A model generated the notes under the pieces. The model was not told the DNA's origin. It did not search any database and saw nothing but the letters and a program-made list of their open reading frames with translations. From positions 62,001 through 126,000 of the forward strand of contig NZ_BBZJ01000025.1 in the NCBI RefSeq assembly GCF_001417775.1: 64,000 bases of DNA, in the 5' to 3' direction. Made by a program: the position numbers and the translations under genes. This stretch comes from Streptomyces sp. TP-A0356 (GTDB lineage Bacteria; Actinomycetota; Actinomycetes; Streptomycetales; Streptomycetaceae). Each line of letters starts with the position of its first letter. Within the stretch, counting starts at the first letter, position 1. Of this stretch, positions 45,664-54,145 are shown piece after piece.

Positions 45664-46013
45664 ACGGGCCTCACGGGTGCTCGGGACGGGTGGGGGCGAC
45701 ACGTGTGAGACACCGCACCGGGACGAGGGTCCGTGAACAGGGAGAGAGTCCCGCATCGGAGGACGGCTCGTACGCCGAGGTCGCACGCGACGCACACAGA
45801 CGCGGACAGCGCTGTGTGACGCGGTGTCTCAGGACCTCAGACGAGCAACGTCCTTCTCCGATCGACGGCAACAAGACCGCTGTACACCGTAAGAGAGGGG
45901 TTGGGCGGTGTCAACGAATTAACGCGGAGGTGCGGGGTACTTGACCGCTGCCCGATCCCGCGACCGCCCGCAGGCCGGTGCCGCACCTGTCCTACCGTGC
46001 GCAAGGAGGCCCC
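45664..46013 (-). promoter_or_regulatory. Attenuator-like leader of the ABC-F gene
   Basis: 350-bp gap; GPP34 reads away to the right. On the ABC-F transcript TGAGACACCGC (rc of 45821-45831) can pair with GCGGTGTCTCA (rc of 45706-45716). A competing local hairpin uses CACACAG (45793-45799) and CTGTGTG (45812-45818). Mutually exclusive pairings in a long leader are the usual architecture for antibiotic-induced ABC-F genes. A 67-codon TTG-started frame (45874 to 45671) runs through it but has no composition support. Confidence 0.5.
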
Positions 46014-46688
46014 GTGCCCGACGGTTCCACTTCGCTGCCCGCCCGGCTCTATCTGCTGGCCTGGGACACCACCAGGCTCAGACTCACCGGGGAGACCCAG
46101 CTCGCCCACCTGGTGCGGGCAGGGGCCCTCACCGAGCTGGCGCAGCGAGGACTGCTCAGCGACGTGGACGGCATCGCCACCCCGGCGGACCTCGACGCCC
46201 GCACCCGCGACCTCGCTCTCGACGGCCTCCTGGAACTCGTCGAGGAGTCCCGGCCCCGCCCCTGGAAGACCTGGGTGACCCTGCACGCCGGCGTCACCCT
46301 CGACGCCGTCCGCGCCCAACTCGCCGCCGACGGTCTGCTGCGCGCCGGCAGGAAGAGGGTGCTCGGGCTCTTCCCTTCCCTCGAGTACGAGCTGGAGGGC
46401 GTCCAGGTGGTGGAGACACTGCAGCGGCGGGCGCGCCAGGTGCTCGTGGGCCCGGTACCCGTCACGGAGGTCTCCGACCGCGACGCGGCCCTCGTGGCCC
46501 TGGCCGCCGCGGCCGAACTGCGCACCGTGGTGACCGCGGCGGACCGCAAGCGCCACAAGGAGCGCATCCAGGCGCTGACCGATCGCAGCGGCGCCGCCGC
46601 CCCCGCGCTGAAGAGGGTCGTCCACGAGGTGCGCACGGCGATGGTCACGGCGGTCACGGCCGCGTCGACGATGGGCGCGGGCACCTGA
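46014..46688 (+). CDS. GPP34 (GOLPH3-like) phosphoprotein-domain protein
   Basis: 224 residues from GTG with AAGGAGG four bases upstream. The GPP34 fold starts ARLYLLAWDTTRLRLTGETQ, and LSDVDGIATPADLDARTRDLAL follows. In eukaryotes the family binds PI4P and sorts Golgi enzymes; in Streptomyces these genes are common and their role is unresolved, with a membrane-lipid-binding function possible. It is divergent from the ABC-F gene. Confidence 0.85.
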   Translation: MPDGSTSLPARLYLLAWDTTRLRLTGETQLAHLVRAGALTELAQRGLLSDVDGIATPADLDARTRDLALDGLLELVEESRPRPWKTWVTLHAGVTLDAVRAQLAADGLLRAGRKRVLGLFPSLEYELEGVQVVETLQRRARQVLVGPVPVTEVSDRDAALVALAAAAELRTVVTAADRKRHKERIQALTDRSGAAAPALKRVVHEVRTAMVTAVTAASTMGAGT

Positions 46689-47010
46689 CGAACGCCTGGA
46701 GCCCGGCCAGTGCCCGGCTCGTCGAGGAGGCCGGCGCGGTGGCCGTCGCTTCGTGCCCGCAGTCGTCGACCCGGTGACCGTGAAGGCGCTCGCGGAGGGC
46801 ATCGAGGGTCCGCTGAACGTGATGGCCGGCCCCGGTGCGCCCACCGTCGGCGCCCCGGCCTCCCTCGGTGTCGCCCGGATCGCCGTCGGGTCGGGCATCG
46901 CGCGGGCCGTTCACGGCTGGTCCGCCGCGCCGCGCGGGAACTGCTGGACGAGGGGACGTACGGGGCACTGGCCGACCGGCTCGACCACGGGGAGCTCAAC
47001 ACCGTGCGGG
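46685..47010 (+). pseudogene. Decayed PEP-mutase/isocitrate-lyase-family gene
   Basis: Three collinear fragments in three frames: TNAWSPASARLVEEAGAVAV from about 46688, VPAVVDPVTVKALAEGIEGP and NVMAGPGAPTVG from 46753, and LVRRAARELLDEGTYGALAD from 46917. Together they match the N-terminus and C-terminal third of the PEP mutase/isocitrate lyase family (usually about 250-280 residues). Roughly 150 residues, including the catalytic core, are deleted, and a one-base shift separates the last two pieces. It starts inside the GPP34 stop region. Confidence 0.75.
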
Positions 47011-47072
47011 TGGCCGTCGTCAGTCCCTTCGAGGGGAGGTCCGGCTGCCGAACGGTCGCCCCTGGGGCGCGT

Positions 47073-47489
47073 TCAGCACGCGTCGCGCATCAGCTCCGCC
47101 AGGTCGTGGTCCAGGTCCACCTGGAGATGCTCCCCGCCGACCGGCACCAGTTCCGTGGTCCGCTGCAGGAAGCGCCGGACCTCGCTGGAGTGGACGTGCA
47201 CCACGGCGGTGCCCTCCGGGGCGTGGAACTCCAGGACGGTGCGGTCGTAGCCGTACGGCCGTACCCGGACGTCACCGTGGCCCTCGGGGCCTTCCAGGCC
47301 GGCCGTGAGGAGCTCGCGGGCGAAGGTCCAGCACACCTCGACGCCTTCCAGGGTGGCCGGCGCGGGGAAGGTCATGCGAACGGCGAACGGGTCGCGCCGG
47401 TCGTAGTGGAGCGTGGCCGGAATGCTCGGCATCCGCGGCGCGGCGGCGACGAGACGGGCCTCCACGGGCTGCTCGATGACGGTGGACAA
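47073..47489 (-). CDS. SsgA-family sporulation/cell-division regulator (SALP)
   Basis: 138 residues from TTG at 47489, chosen because STVIEQPVEARLVAA is the expected N-terminus and GGGAG lies upstream. SALP hallmarks: ATLHYDRRDPFAVRMTFP, WTFARELLTAGL, GDVRVRPYGYDR and VLEFHAPEGTAVVHV. SsgA-like proteins steer septum placement and spore-wall synthesis in sporulating actinomycetes. Which of the SsgA-G types it is cannot be fixed; it is not obviously SsgA or SsgB. Confidence 0.9.
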   Translation of the reverse strand: MSTVIEQPVEARLVAAAPRMPSIPATLHYDRRDPFAVRMTFPAPATLEGVEVCWTFARELLTAGLEGPEGHGDVRVRPYGYDRTVLEFHAPEGTAVVHVHSSEVRRFLQRTTELVPVGGEHLQVDLDHDLAELMRDAC

Positions 47490-47763
47490 CGCCTGGCTCC
47501 CTTGTGACGGCTGAACGGACTTCGGGCGGATGAGGCACGGCACTTGAAGAGACGATGGAATCGGCCATTCCGTGCACATGAATTGCGAGTGACCTCTGTC
47601 ACCGGGTCCATGCCACCGAGGCCATCCCAGGAGAGATCCATTGCTGCGTCCCGCGGTCTTCGGGACACCTGAGAGGACATCTGAGAGGACACCGGGTACG
47701 GGCGTGCGGTTCCGGGCGGGGGCATCTGGACGGCACCGGGGGAGTGGGCTAGCTTCGCGCGCC

Positions 47764-48852
47764 ATGACGGGCATGGGGAACACGAGACGTACGGGCCGGA
47801 CGCTGGCCGTGGGACTGTGCGCGGTGGCGCTCGCCGCGCTGTCGGCTGCGCCCGCGCAGGCGCACCGGGCGCAGCGGCCGGTACCGCACTGGCAGCTCCA
47901 GGACAGCGGCACGGACGTACGCTTCCGCGGCCTCTCGGCGGTCAGCCGGGACACCGCCTGGCTGGCCGGATCCAAGGGGACCGTACTGCGTACCACCGAC
48001 GGCGGCGCGCACTGGCGGAACGTCTCCCCGGCGGCCTCCGCGGACCTGGAGTTCCGTGACGTGGAGGCGTTAGACGCCCGGCACGCGGTGGTCCTTGCCA
48101 TCGGCGAGGGCCAGGCCTCCCGGGTGTTGCGCACCGACGACGGGGGCGCGACCTGGACGGAGGCGTTCCGGAACACCGACGCCAAGGCCTTCTACGACTG
48201 CCTCACCTTCTTCGACCGCCGTCACGGCCTCGCCGTGAGCGACCCGGTCGACGGAAGGTTCCGCGTCCTGTCCACCAGCGACGGCGGCCGCTCCTGGACG
48301 GTGCTGCCCAGCGCCGGGATGCCCGCGGCCCAGGACGGCGAGGCCGGGTTCGCGGCCAGTGGCCAGTGCCTGGTGGCCTCGGGGCCGCACGACGTCTGGC
48401 TCGCCACGGGCGGCGGCGCACGCGCGCGCGTGCTGCACTCCGCCGACCGCGGGCTGACCTGGACGGCCGCCGACACGCCCGTTCCGGCGGGCGATCCGGC
48501 GCGCGGTGTCTTCGCGCTCGCCTTCCGGGACCGGACGCACGGTCTCGCGGTCGGCGGAGACTACCGCGCCGACCGGCCGTCCCCGCGGGCGGCGGCGGTG
48601 ACCCGGGACGGCGGCCACACGTGGACGCCCGCCGCGAAGCCCCCGCCCGCCTACCGCTCCGGTGTCACCTGGCTCCCGCACAGCCGCGTCGCCGCACTCG
48701 CCGTCGGCCCGACCGGCACCGACCTCACCACGGACGGCGGCCGCACCTGGCAGACCCTCGACAACGGCTCGTACGACACCGTGGACTGCGCCCCGGACCT
48801 CGGCTGCTGGGCCTCGGGTGAGAAGGGGCGGGTGGCGCGCCTGGAACCCTGA
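47764..48852 (+). CDS. Secreted beta-propeller protein (YCF48/BNR-like) with a TTA codon
   Basis: 362 residues. Signal peptide (LAVGLCAVALAALSAAPAQA), then about six repeats of the type TTDGGAHWRNV, TDDGGATWTEA, TSDGGRSWTVL, DRGLTWTA, TRDGGHTWTPA and TTDGGRTWQTL, the YCF48/photosystem II assembly-factor-like beta-propeller. Ligand unknown. Leucine 103 is encoded by TTA (48070-48072), rare in Streptomyces and read only by bldA tRNA, so expression is expected to depend on development. The upstream gap holds a 12-bp direct repeat GACAYCTGAGAG (47664-47687). Confidence 0.88.
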   Translation: MTGMGNTRRTGRTLAVGLCAVALAALSAAPAQAHRAQRPVPHWQLQDSGTDVRFRGLSAVSRDTAWLAGSKGTVLRTTDGGAHWRNVSPAASADLEFRDVEALDARHAVVLAIGEGQASRVLRTDDGGATWTEAFRNTDAKAFYDCLTFFDRRHGLAVSDPVDGRFRVLSTSDGGRSWTVLPSAGMPAAQDGEAGFAASGQCLVASGPHDVWLATGGGARARVLHSADRGLTWTAADTPVPAGDPARGVFALAFRDRTHGLAVGGDYRADRPSPRAAAVTRDGGHTWTPAAKPPPAYRSGVTWLPHSRVAALAVGPTGTDLTTDGGRTWQTLDNGSYDTVDCAPDLGCWASGEKGRVARLEP

Positions 48853-48916
48853 CGGTGATCCCGGGCGAAAACGGGTACTCGTCAACGACCCTCACCCCGG
48901 AAGGAAGTGACCCGTC

Positions 48917-49243
48917 ATGCCACGCGGCTCCAGCCCCAAGCGGGAGCGTCAGTACGAACACATCGAGGAGAGCGCGCGCGACCGCGGTGAGAGCCCGCAG
49001 CGCGCCAAGGAGATCGCGGCACGGACCGTCAACAAGGAGCGCGCCCGCTCCGGCGAGTCCAGGACCGCGAGCCGTACGTCCACCCAGGACATGTCGTCCG
49101 GCAAGCGCGGCGGACAGCGCTCGGGCGGCGGCTCCCAGGGACCCACGTACGACCAGCTGTACGAGGAGGCGAAGCGGCGCAACATCCGCGGCCGTTCGGA
49201 CATGAACAAGGGGGAGCTGCAGCGCGCGCTGGGCAAGAGGTGA
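48917..49243 (+). CDS. Small basic protein with Rho-N-like C-terminus
   Basis: 108 residues. The highly charged N-terminal half (SPKRERQYEHIEESARDRGE, then RAKEIAARTVNKERARSGES) is often annotated as a plasmid-stabilisation protein in Streptomyces. The C-terminal 35 residues (TYDQLYEEAKRRNIRGRSDM and LQRALGK) look like a Rho termination factor N-terminal/SAP-like helix-extended-loop-helix, suggesting nucleic-acid binding. The function is not established. Confidence 0.82.
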   Translation: MPRGSSPKRERQYEHIEESARDRGESPQRAKEIAARTVNKERARSGESRTASRTSTQDMSSGKRGGQRSGGGSQGPTYDQLYEEAKRRNIRGRSDMNKGELQRALGKR

Positions 49244-49277
49244 CGGCAGCCCGCGGGGTCGTACGCTCGTCACCACC

Positions 49278-49991
49278 ATGACGACCGTACCCATTCCCGC
49301 GGGCTGGCCCGCGACCGAAGAAGAAGCCCTCGCCGTGCAGGACGAGTTGCGCGGGCGGCTGATCCTCGACGAGCCGGGGCCCCCGCCCGGCCGGGGCCCC
49401 GTCACCGGGGTCGACGTCGCCTACGACGACGAGCGCGGCGTGGTCGCGGCGGCGGCCGTCGTCCTGGACGCCGCCACGCTCGCCGTGCTCGCCGAGGCCA
49501 CCGCGATCGGCGAGGTCTCCTTCCCGTATGTGCCCGGCCTGCTCGCCTTCCGTGAGATCCCCACGGTCCTGGCCGCCCTGGACGCACTGGGCCGCGACCC
49601 CGGCGTGGTGGTCTGCGACGGCTACGGCCTCGCCCACCCGCGCCGCTTCGGGCTCGCCGGCCACCTCGGCGTCCTCACGGGGCTGCCCACGATCGGTGTG
49701 GCCAAGAACCCCTTCACCTTCACCTACGAGGAGCCGGGCGCCGAGCGCGGCAGCACGAGCCCGCTCCTCGCAGGCGCCGACGAGGTCGGCCGGGCCCTGC
49801 GCACACAGGCGGGCGTGAAGCCGGTGTTCGTCTCCGTGGGACACCGGGTCGACCTGGCCAGCGCCTGCGCCCACACCCTCGCGCTCACCCCCGAGTACCG
49901 CATCCCCGAGTCCACTCGGCGCGCCGACGCCCTGTGCCGACAGGCCCTGAAGGAGGCCCTGGGCCCAGGCCGGGCGGGCACGCCGCACTGA
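49278..49991 (+). CDS. nfi: Endonuclease V (deoxyinosine 3' endonuclease)
   Basis: 237 residues. Catalytic residues in GVDVAYDDE (Asp), FPYVPGLLAFREIP (Glu) and VVCDGYGLAHPRRFGLA (Asp), plus VGHRVDLASA. It nicks DNA one base 3' of deoxyinosine produced by adenine deamination. Start ATG 34 nt after the preceding gene; the two may be co-transcribed. Confidence 0.95.
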   Translation: MTTVPIPAGWPATEEEALAVQDELRGRLILDEPGPPPGRGPVTGVDVAYDDERGVVAAAAVVLDAATLAVLAEATAIGEVSFPYVPGLLAFREIPTVLAALDALGRDPGVVVCDGYGLAHPRRFGLAGHLGVLTGLPTIGVAKNPFTFTYEEPGAERGSTSPLLAGADEVGRALRTQAGVKPVFVSVGHRVDLASACAHTLALTPEYRIPESTRRADALCRQALKEALGPGRAGTPH

Positions 49992-50055
49992 CCGAGTACG
50001 GGAACTGAGTACCCGTACGGATGTACGGCATCATCCTGCTCGGCAGGCTGGGCCC

Positions 50056-50202
50056 ATGACGACACACCGTTCCCCCAAGCCCACCGGCCACTCCGCCCAG
50101 CCCGTCGAACGCACCGTGACGGCCGCCCTCCTGCTCGCCCTGGTCGCCGGGCTCGCCTGGATCGGCGGGATGATCTACACCGTCCTCGGGTGGCCGCTGT
50201 AG
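50056..50202 (+). CDS. Small single-pass membrane protein, 48 residues
   Basis: A polar N-terminus (MTTHRSPKPTGHSAQ) is followed by one transmembrane helix (TAALLLALVAGLAWIGGMIY) and a short tail TVLGWPL. Stop TAG at 50200. No strong ribosome site; codon use fits a real gene. Similar tiny membrane proteins occur downstream of nfi in Streptomyces as far as I recall. Function unknown. Confidence 0.65.
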   Translation: MTTHRSPKPTGHSAQPVERTVTAALLLALVAGLAWIGGMIYTVLGWPL

Positions 50203-50251
50203 AGCCGGGTCCAGGGGTGGCCCCGGACCGTTGCCGTCAGATCCGGGACGG

Positions 50252-51427
50252 CTACCGCAGTGCCGCCACCCGGAAGTCGATGCCCGCCGCGCGGAGGCGG
50301 TCGATGAGGGCGTCGCCCATCGCCTCCACCGTGGTGACCTGGCCGGACGTGCGGGGCAGGTCGTCCAGGGCGAGGCTCAGGGCCGACTCGGCGAAGATCT
50401 TCGCCGTCTCCCCGTAGCCCGGGTCGCCGCCCGTGACCTCGGTGAAGACGCGCCGACCGCCGCCCTCGCCCACGAACCGCACCGAGAACCAGCTCTTCGC
50501 CCGCTTCTCGGCGCTCGGCCCCTGCCCGGGGCTGATCCGGCCCGACAGCCACCGCCGTGCGGGCGGCACCTGGGCGGCCGCGATCAACGCGCCGACCGCC
50601 GCGACCCCGCCCAGGGCGAACGGCAGGGTTTCGACCGCCGCGTAGTGCCGGTAGCGGAAGTCGGGTCCGTACCGCTCCAGGGCGCGCGCCGACCGGCGCA
50701 CCACCTGCGCGTCGATGGTGGGCAGCGGCAGGGCCCACGCCCCGACCTCCTTGGCGAACCGCGGGGCGCCGAGCGGCGCCTGCGCGCGTCGCCCCAGCAG
50801 CCGCGGCTCGTGGCGGCCGCGGTCCCGGGCCGCGGCCAGCAGCCGCGGCCCGCGCGCCATCTGGCCGAGCGCGGAGGCGAAGGTCCCGCCCGAGATCATG
50901 CCCTGCGCGCGGACGTAGCCGTCGACCGTCAGCGGCACGCCCTCGGGGAGCTGCCGCACGGTGAAGTACGCCCCCAGGTCGTGCGGAACCGAGTCGAAGC
51001 CGCAGGCGTGCACCAGGCGCGCCCCCGTCTCCCGCGCGCGTGCGTCGTGCCGCACGTACATGAGGTCGACGAACTCCGTCTCGCCGGACAGGTCGAGGTA
51101 GTCCGTGCCCGCGTCGGCGCAGGCCGCCACCAGTTCCTCGCCGTACTCCAGATAGGGGCCGACCGTCGTGGCCAGCACGCGCGCGTGCCCGGCGAGTTCG
51201 CGCAGCGACTCGGGATCCGATACATCCGCCTGGAGTACCGCGGGCGCGGAAGTGCCGGCGAGACGTTCCCGCAGTCGCTCCAGCTTCCCGGCGCTCCGTC
51301 CCGCGACCGCCCAGCGCAGCCCCTGGGGCGCACGCGCGGCGAGGTATTCCGCGGTGAGCGTGCCCACGAAGCCGGTGGCTCCGAACAGCACGATGTCGTA
51401 TGCGCGATCCGCCGTCTGCCTGCTCAT
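50252..51427 (-). CDS. Saccharopine-dehydrogenase-like / trans-acting enoyl reductase family protein
   Basis: 391 residues. N-terminal Rossmann fold YDIVLFGATGFVGTLTAEYL; then TTVGPYLEYGEELVAACADA and YLDLSGETEFV, the hallmark of the saccharopine dehydrogenase-like oxidoreductases related to mycobacterial Rv2449c/Rv2953. A hydrophobic segment near 270-290 (ALGGVAAVGALIAAAQ) suggests membrane contact. In mycobacteria Rv2953 reduces a polyketide intermediate in trans; the substrate here is unknown. Confidence 0.9.
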   Translation of the reverse strand: MSRQTADRAYDIVLFGATGFVGTLTAEYLAARAPQGLRWAVAGRSAGKLERLRERLAGTSAPAVLQADVSDPESLRELAGHARVLATTVGPYLEYGEELVAACADAGTDYLDLSGETEFVDLMYVRHDARARETGARLVHACGFDSVPHDLGAYFTVRQLPEGVPLTVDGYVRAQGMISGGTFASALGQMARGPRLLAAARDRGRHEPRLLGRRAQAPLGAPRFAKEVGAWALPLPTIDAQVVRRSARALERYGPDFRYRHYAAVETLPFALGGVAAVGALIAAAQVPPARRWLSGRISPGQGPSAEKRAKSWFSVRFVGEGGGRRVFTEVTGGDPGYGETAKIFAESALSLALDDLPRTSGQVTTVEAMGDALIDRLRAAGIDFRVAALR

Positions 51428-51634
51428 GACACCTCTCTGCCCGCGCCCTTGTCGGTGGCTGAGGCTAGCGTGAGGTACGAGCGGTCGTACGAGGAGGTCG
51501 GGCGGTCGGCGGAACGGCGCCGCTGGACGTCCGAAATTTGACTAAGCGCTTGCTCGTGCGGGTATTGCCCGGACTGCAACACGTTCTTAACATCACTGGT
51601 GTCACATCAGTGATGTCACAGAGCTGGGGGCTTG
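51428..51634. promoter_or_regulatory. Divergent control region with operator-like dyads upstream of the CoA-racemase gene
   Basis: ACATCACTG (51590-51598) is inverted at CAGTGATGT (51608-51616) with a 9-nt spacer, 19 bp before the racemase start. Further upstream is the palindromic core AAGCGCTT (51544-51551) in a context like the TetR-regulated sites of actinobacterial fatty-acid degradation genes. Confidence 0.6.
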
Positions 51635-52771
51635 ATGGCAGTGGCAAGGACGCCGGGGCGCGGCCCCCTCGCCGGCGTGCGCGTCGTCGAGCTGGCGGGC
51701 ATAGGGCCCGGCCCGTTCGCCGCGATGCTCCTTGCCGACCTCGGCGCCGACGTCGTCCGTGTGGACCGTCCGAACGGACCGGGGCTCGCGATCAATCCCG
51801 AGTACGACGTCACCAACCGCAACAAGCGCTCGGTGATCGTCGACCTGAAGGCCGAGGACGGTCCGGCCCGCCTCCTGGACCTGGTCGAACGCGCCGACAT
51901 CCTCATCGAGGGCTACCGCCCGGGCGTGGCCGAACGCCTCGGCGTCGGCCCCGGGACCTGCCACACCCGCAACCCCCGGCTCGTCTACGGCCGGATGACC
52001 GGCTGGGGCCAGGAGGGCCCGCTCGCCCAGCGCGCCGGGCACGACATCGCGTACATCGCGCTCACCGGCACCCTCGGCATGATCGGCCAGGCGGACGCGC
52101 CACCCGCCATCCCCGCCAACCTCGTCGGTGACTACGCGGGCGGCTCGCTGTACCTGGTCGTCGGCGTCCTGGCCGCCCTCCACCACGCGCGCGAGACGGG
52201 CACCGGGCAGGTCGTGGACGCGGCGATCGTCGACGGCGCCGCCCATCTGACCTCGATGATCCACGGCATGCTCGCCGCAGGACGCTGGCAGGACCGCCGG
52301 GGCGCCAACCTCTTCGACGGCGGCTGCCCCTTCTACGGCACGTACGAGACGGCCGACGGCCAGTACATGGCGGTGGGCGCCCTCGAGCGGCAGTTCTACG
52401 AGGAGTTCATGGATCTGCTCGGCATCGGGAACCTGGCACCGGCCCGCGAGGACATCGCCCGCTGGGGCGAGCTGCGGGAGGCGGTCGTGGCCCGTTTCAA
52501 GACCCGCACACGCGACGAGTGGACCGCGCTCTTCGAGGGCTCCGACGCCTGTGTGGCCCCCGTCCTCTCCCTCCGCGAGGCCCCGGCACACCCCCACCTC
52601 GCCGCCCGGGGCACCTTCACCGACCACGGCGGGATCACCCAGCCTGCCCCCGCGCCCCGCTTCTCGGTCACCCATACGGCGGTACACGGCGGACCCGCAC
52701 AGCCCGGTGCCGACACCGAGGAGGTCGCGCGCGACTGGGGGGTGCCCCGGCTCCTGGAGGAGGGCGGCTGA
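51635..52771 (+). CDS. Alpha-methylacyl-CoA racemase / CaiB-BaiF family CoA-transferase
   Basis: 378 residues from ATG at 51635. Class III CoA-transferase fold: GVRVVELAGIGPGPFAAMLL; RVDRPNG; and the racemase-type catalytic residues His in RAGHDIAYIALTG, Asp in VGDYAGGSLY and Glu in ALERQFYEEF. These favour racemase over transferase. It epimerises 2-methyl-branched acyl-CoAs so they can enter beta-oxidation, consistent with the thiolase and FadB genes that follow on the same strand 128 nt downstream. Confidence 0.9.
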   Translation: MAVARTPGRGPLAGVRVVELAGIGPGPFAAMLLADLGADVVRVDRPNGPGLAINPEYDVTNRNKRSVIVDLKAEDGPARLLDLVERADILIEGYRPGVAERLGVGPGTCHTRNPRLVYGRMTGWGQEGPLAQRAGHDIAYIALTGTLGMIGQADAPPAIPANLVGDYAGGSLYLVVGVLAALHHARETGTGQVVDAAIVDGAAHLTSMIHGMLAAGRWQDRRGANLFDGGCPFYGTYETADGQYMAVGALERQFYEEFMDLLGIGNLAPAREDIARWGELREAVVARFKTRTRDEWTALFEGSDACVAPVLSLREAPAHPHLAARGTFTDHGGITQPAPAPRFSVTHTAVHGGPAQPGADTEEVARDWGVPRLLEEGG

Positions 52772-52899
52772 TGGACCCCTCGATCCCCCTCGACCACGGC
52801 CCGGCCCCCGGCACGCGGCCCCATTCGGACCACCCACGGGCAACCACCGAGACCATCGGTCGTTCCCGGCCCGGCTGACCCTCCCCGAAAGGCTTACCA

Positions 52900-54114
52900 G
52901 TGAGCACCGAAGCGTACGTGTACGACGCGATCCGCACCCCGCGCGGACGCGGCAAGGCGTCCGGCGCCCTGCACGGCACCAAGCCCATCGACCTGGTGGT
53001 CGGACTCATCCACGAGATGCGGCGGCGGTTCCCGGACCTCGACCCGGCAGCGATCGACGACGTCGTCCTGGGCGTCGTGAGCCCGGTCGGTGACCAGGGC
53101 TCCGACATCGCGCGTATCGCCGCGATCGCCGCCGGGCTGCCCGACACCGTGGCCGGCGTCCAGGAGAACCGCTTCTGTGCGTCCGGCCTCGAAGCCGTGA
53201 ACCTGGCCGCCGCGAAGGTCCGTTCGGGGTGGGAGGACCTGGTGCTCGCGGGCGGCGTCGAGTCGATGTCGCGGGTCCCGATGGCCTCGGACGGCGGCGC
53301 CTGGTTCGCCGACCCGATGACCAACATGACCGTCAACTTCGTGCCGCAGGGCATCGGCGCCGACCTCATCGCCACGATCGAGGGCTTCTCCCGGCGGGAC
53401 GTCGACGAATACGCGGCGCTGTCCCAGGAGCGGGCCGCGGCCGCCTGGAAGGACGGCCGCTTCGACAGGTCCGTGGTGCCCGTGAAGGACCGCAGCGGGC
53501 TCGTCGTCCTGGACCAGGACGAGCACATGCGGCCCGGCACGACCGCCGACTCGCTCGCCAAGCTCAAGCCGTCGTTCGCGGACATCGGCGAACTCGGCGG
53601 CTTCGACGCGGTGGCCCTGCAGAAGTACCACTGGATCGAGCAGATCGACCACGTCCACCACGCCGGCAACTCCTCCGGCATCGTGGACGGCGCGGCGCTG
53701 GTCGCCATCGGTTCCAAGGAGGCCGGCGAACGGAACGGGCTGCGTCCCCGGGCCCGGATCGTCTCGGCGGCGGTGTCCGGCTCCGAGCCGACGATCATGC
53801 TGACCGGACCCGCGCCCGCCACCCGCAAGGCGCTCGCCAAGGCCGGGCTGACGATCGACGACATCGACCTGGTGGAGATCAACGAGGCGTTCGCCGCGGT
53901 CGTGCTGCGCTTCGCCAGGGACATGGGACTGTCACTGGACAAGGTCAACGTCAACGGCGGCGCCATCGCCCTGGGCCACCCGCTCGGCGCGACCGGCGCG
54001 ATGATCCTCGGCACGCTGGTGGACGAGCTGGAGCGGCAGGACAAGCGGTACGGGCTGGCCACGCTGTGCGTGGGCGGCGGCATGGGCATCGCCACCGTCG
54101 TCGAGCGCGTCTGA
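52900..54114 (+). CDS. fadA: Acetyl-CoA C-acyltransferase (FadA-type thiolase)
   Basis: 404 residues from GTG. Thiolase nucleophile Cys in NRFCASGLEAVNLA, NEAFAAVVLRF, GHPLGATGAMIL and second Cys in LCVGGGMGIA. It performs the last step of fatty-acid beta-oxidation, with the FadB-type protein encoded 31 nt downstream. The two together form the usual actinobacterial fadAB pair. Confidence 0.94.
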   Translation: MSTEAYVYDAIRTPRGRGKASGALHGTKPIDLVVGLIHEMRRRFPDLDPAAIDDVVLGVVSPVGDQGSDIARIAAIAAGLPDTVAGVQENRFCASGLEAVNLAAAKVRSGWEDLVLAGGVESMSRVPMASDGGAWFADPMTNMTVNFVPQGIGADLIATIEGFSRRDVDEYAALSQERAAAAWKDGRFDRSVVPVKDRSGLVVLDQDEHMRPGTTADSLAKLKPSFADIGELGGFDAVALQKYHWIEQIDHVHHAGNSSGIVDGAALVAIGSKEAGERNGLRPRARIVSAAVSGSEPTIMLTGPAPATRKALAKAGLTIDDIDLVEINEAFAAVVLRFARDMGLSLDKVNVNGGAIALGHPLGATGAMILGTLVDELERQDKRYGLATLCVGGGMGIATVVERV

Positions 54115-54145
54115 CCTTCCCCAACGGATCCTACGGAGCACCCTG

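Noticed and set aside
45671..45874. 67-residue TTG-started leader peptide ending 8 nt before the ABC-F start
   Set aside because: No ribosome site, no composition bias and sequence overlaps the predicted RNA stems; kept only as leader sequence.
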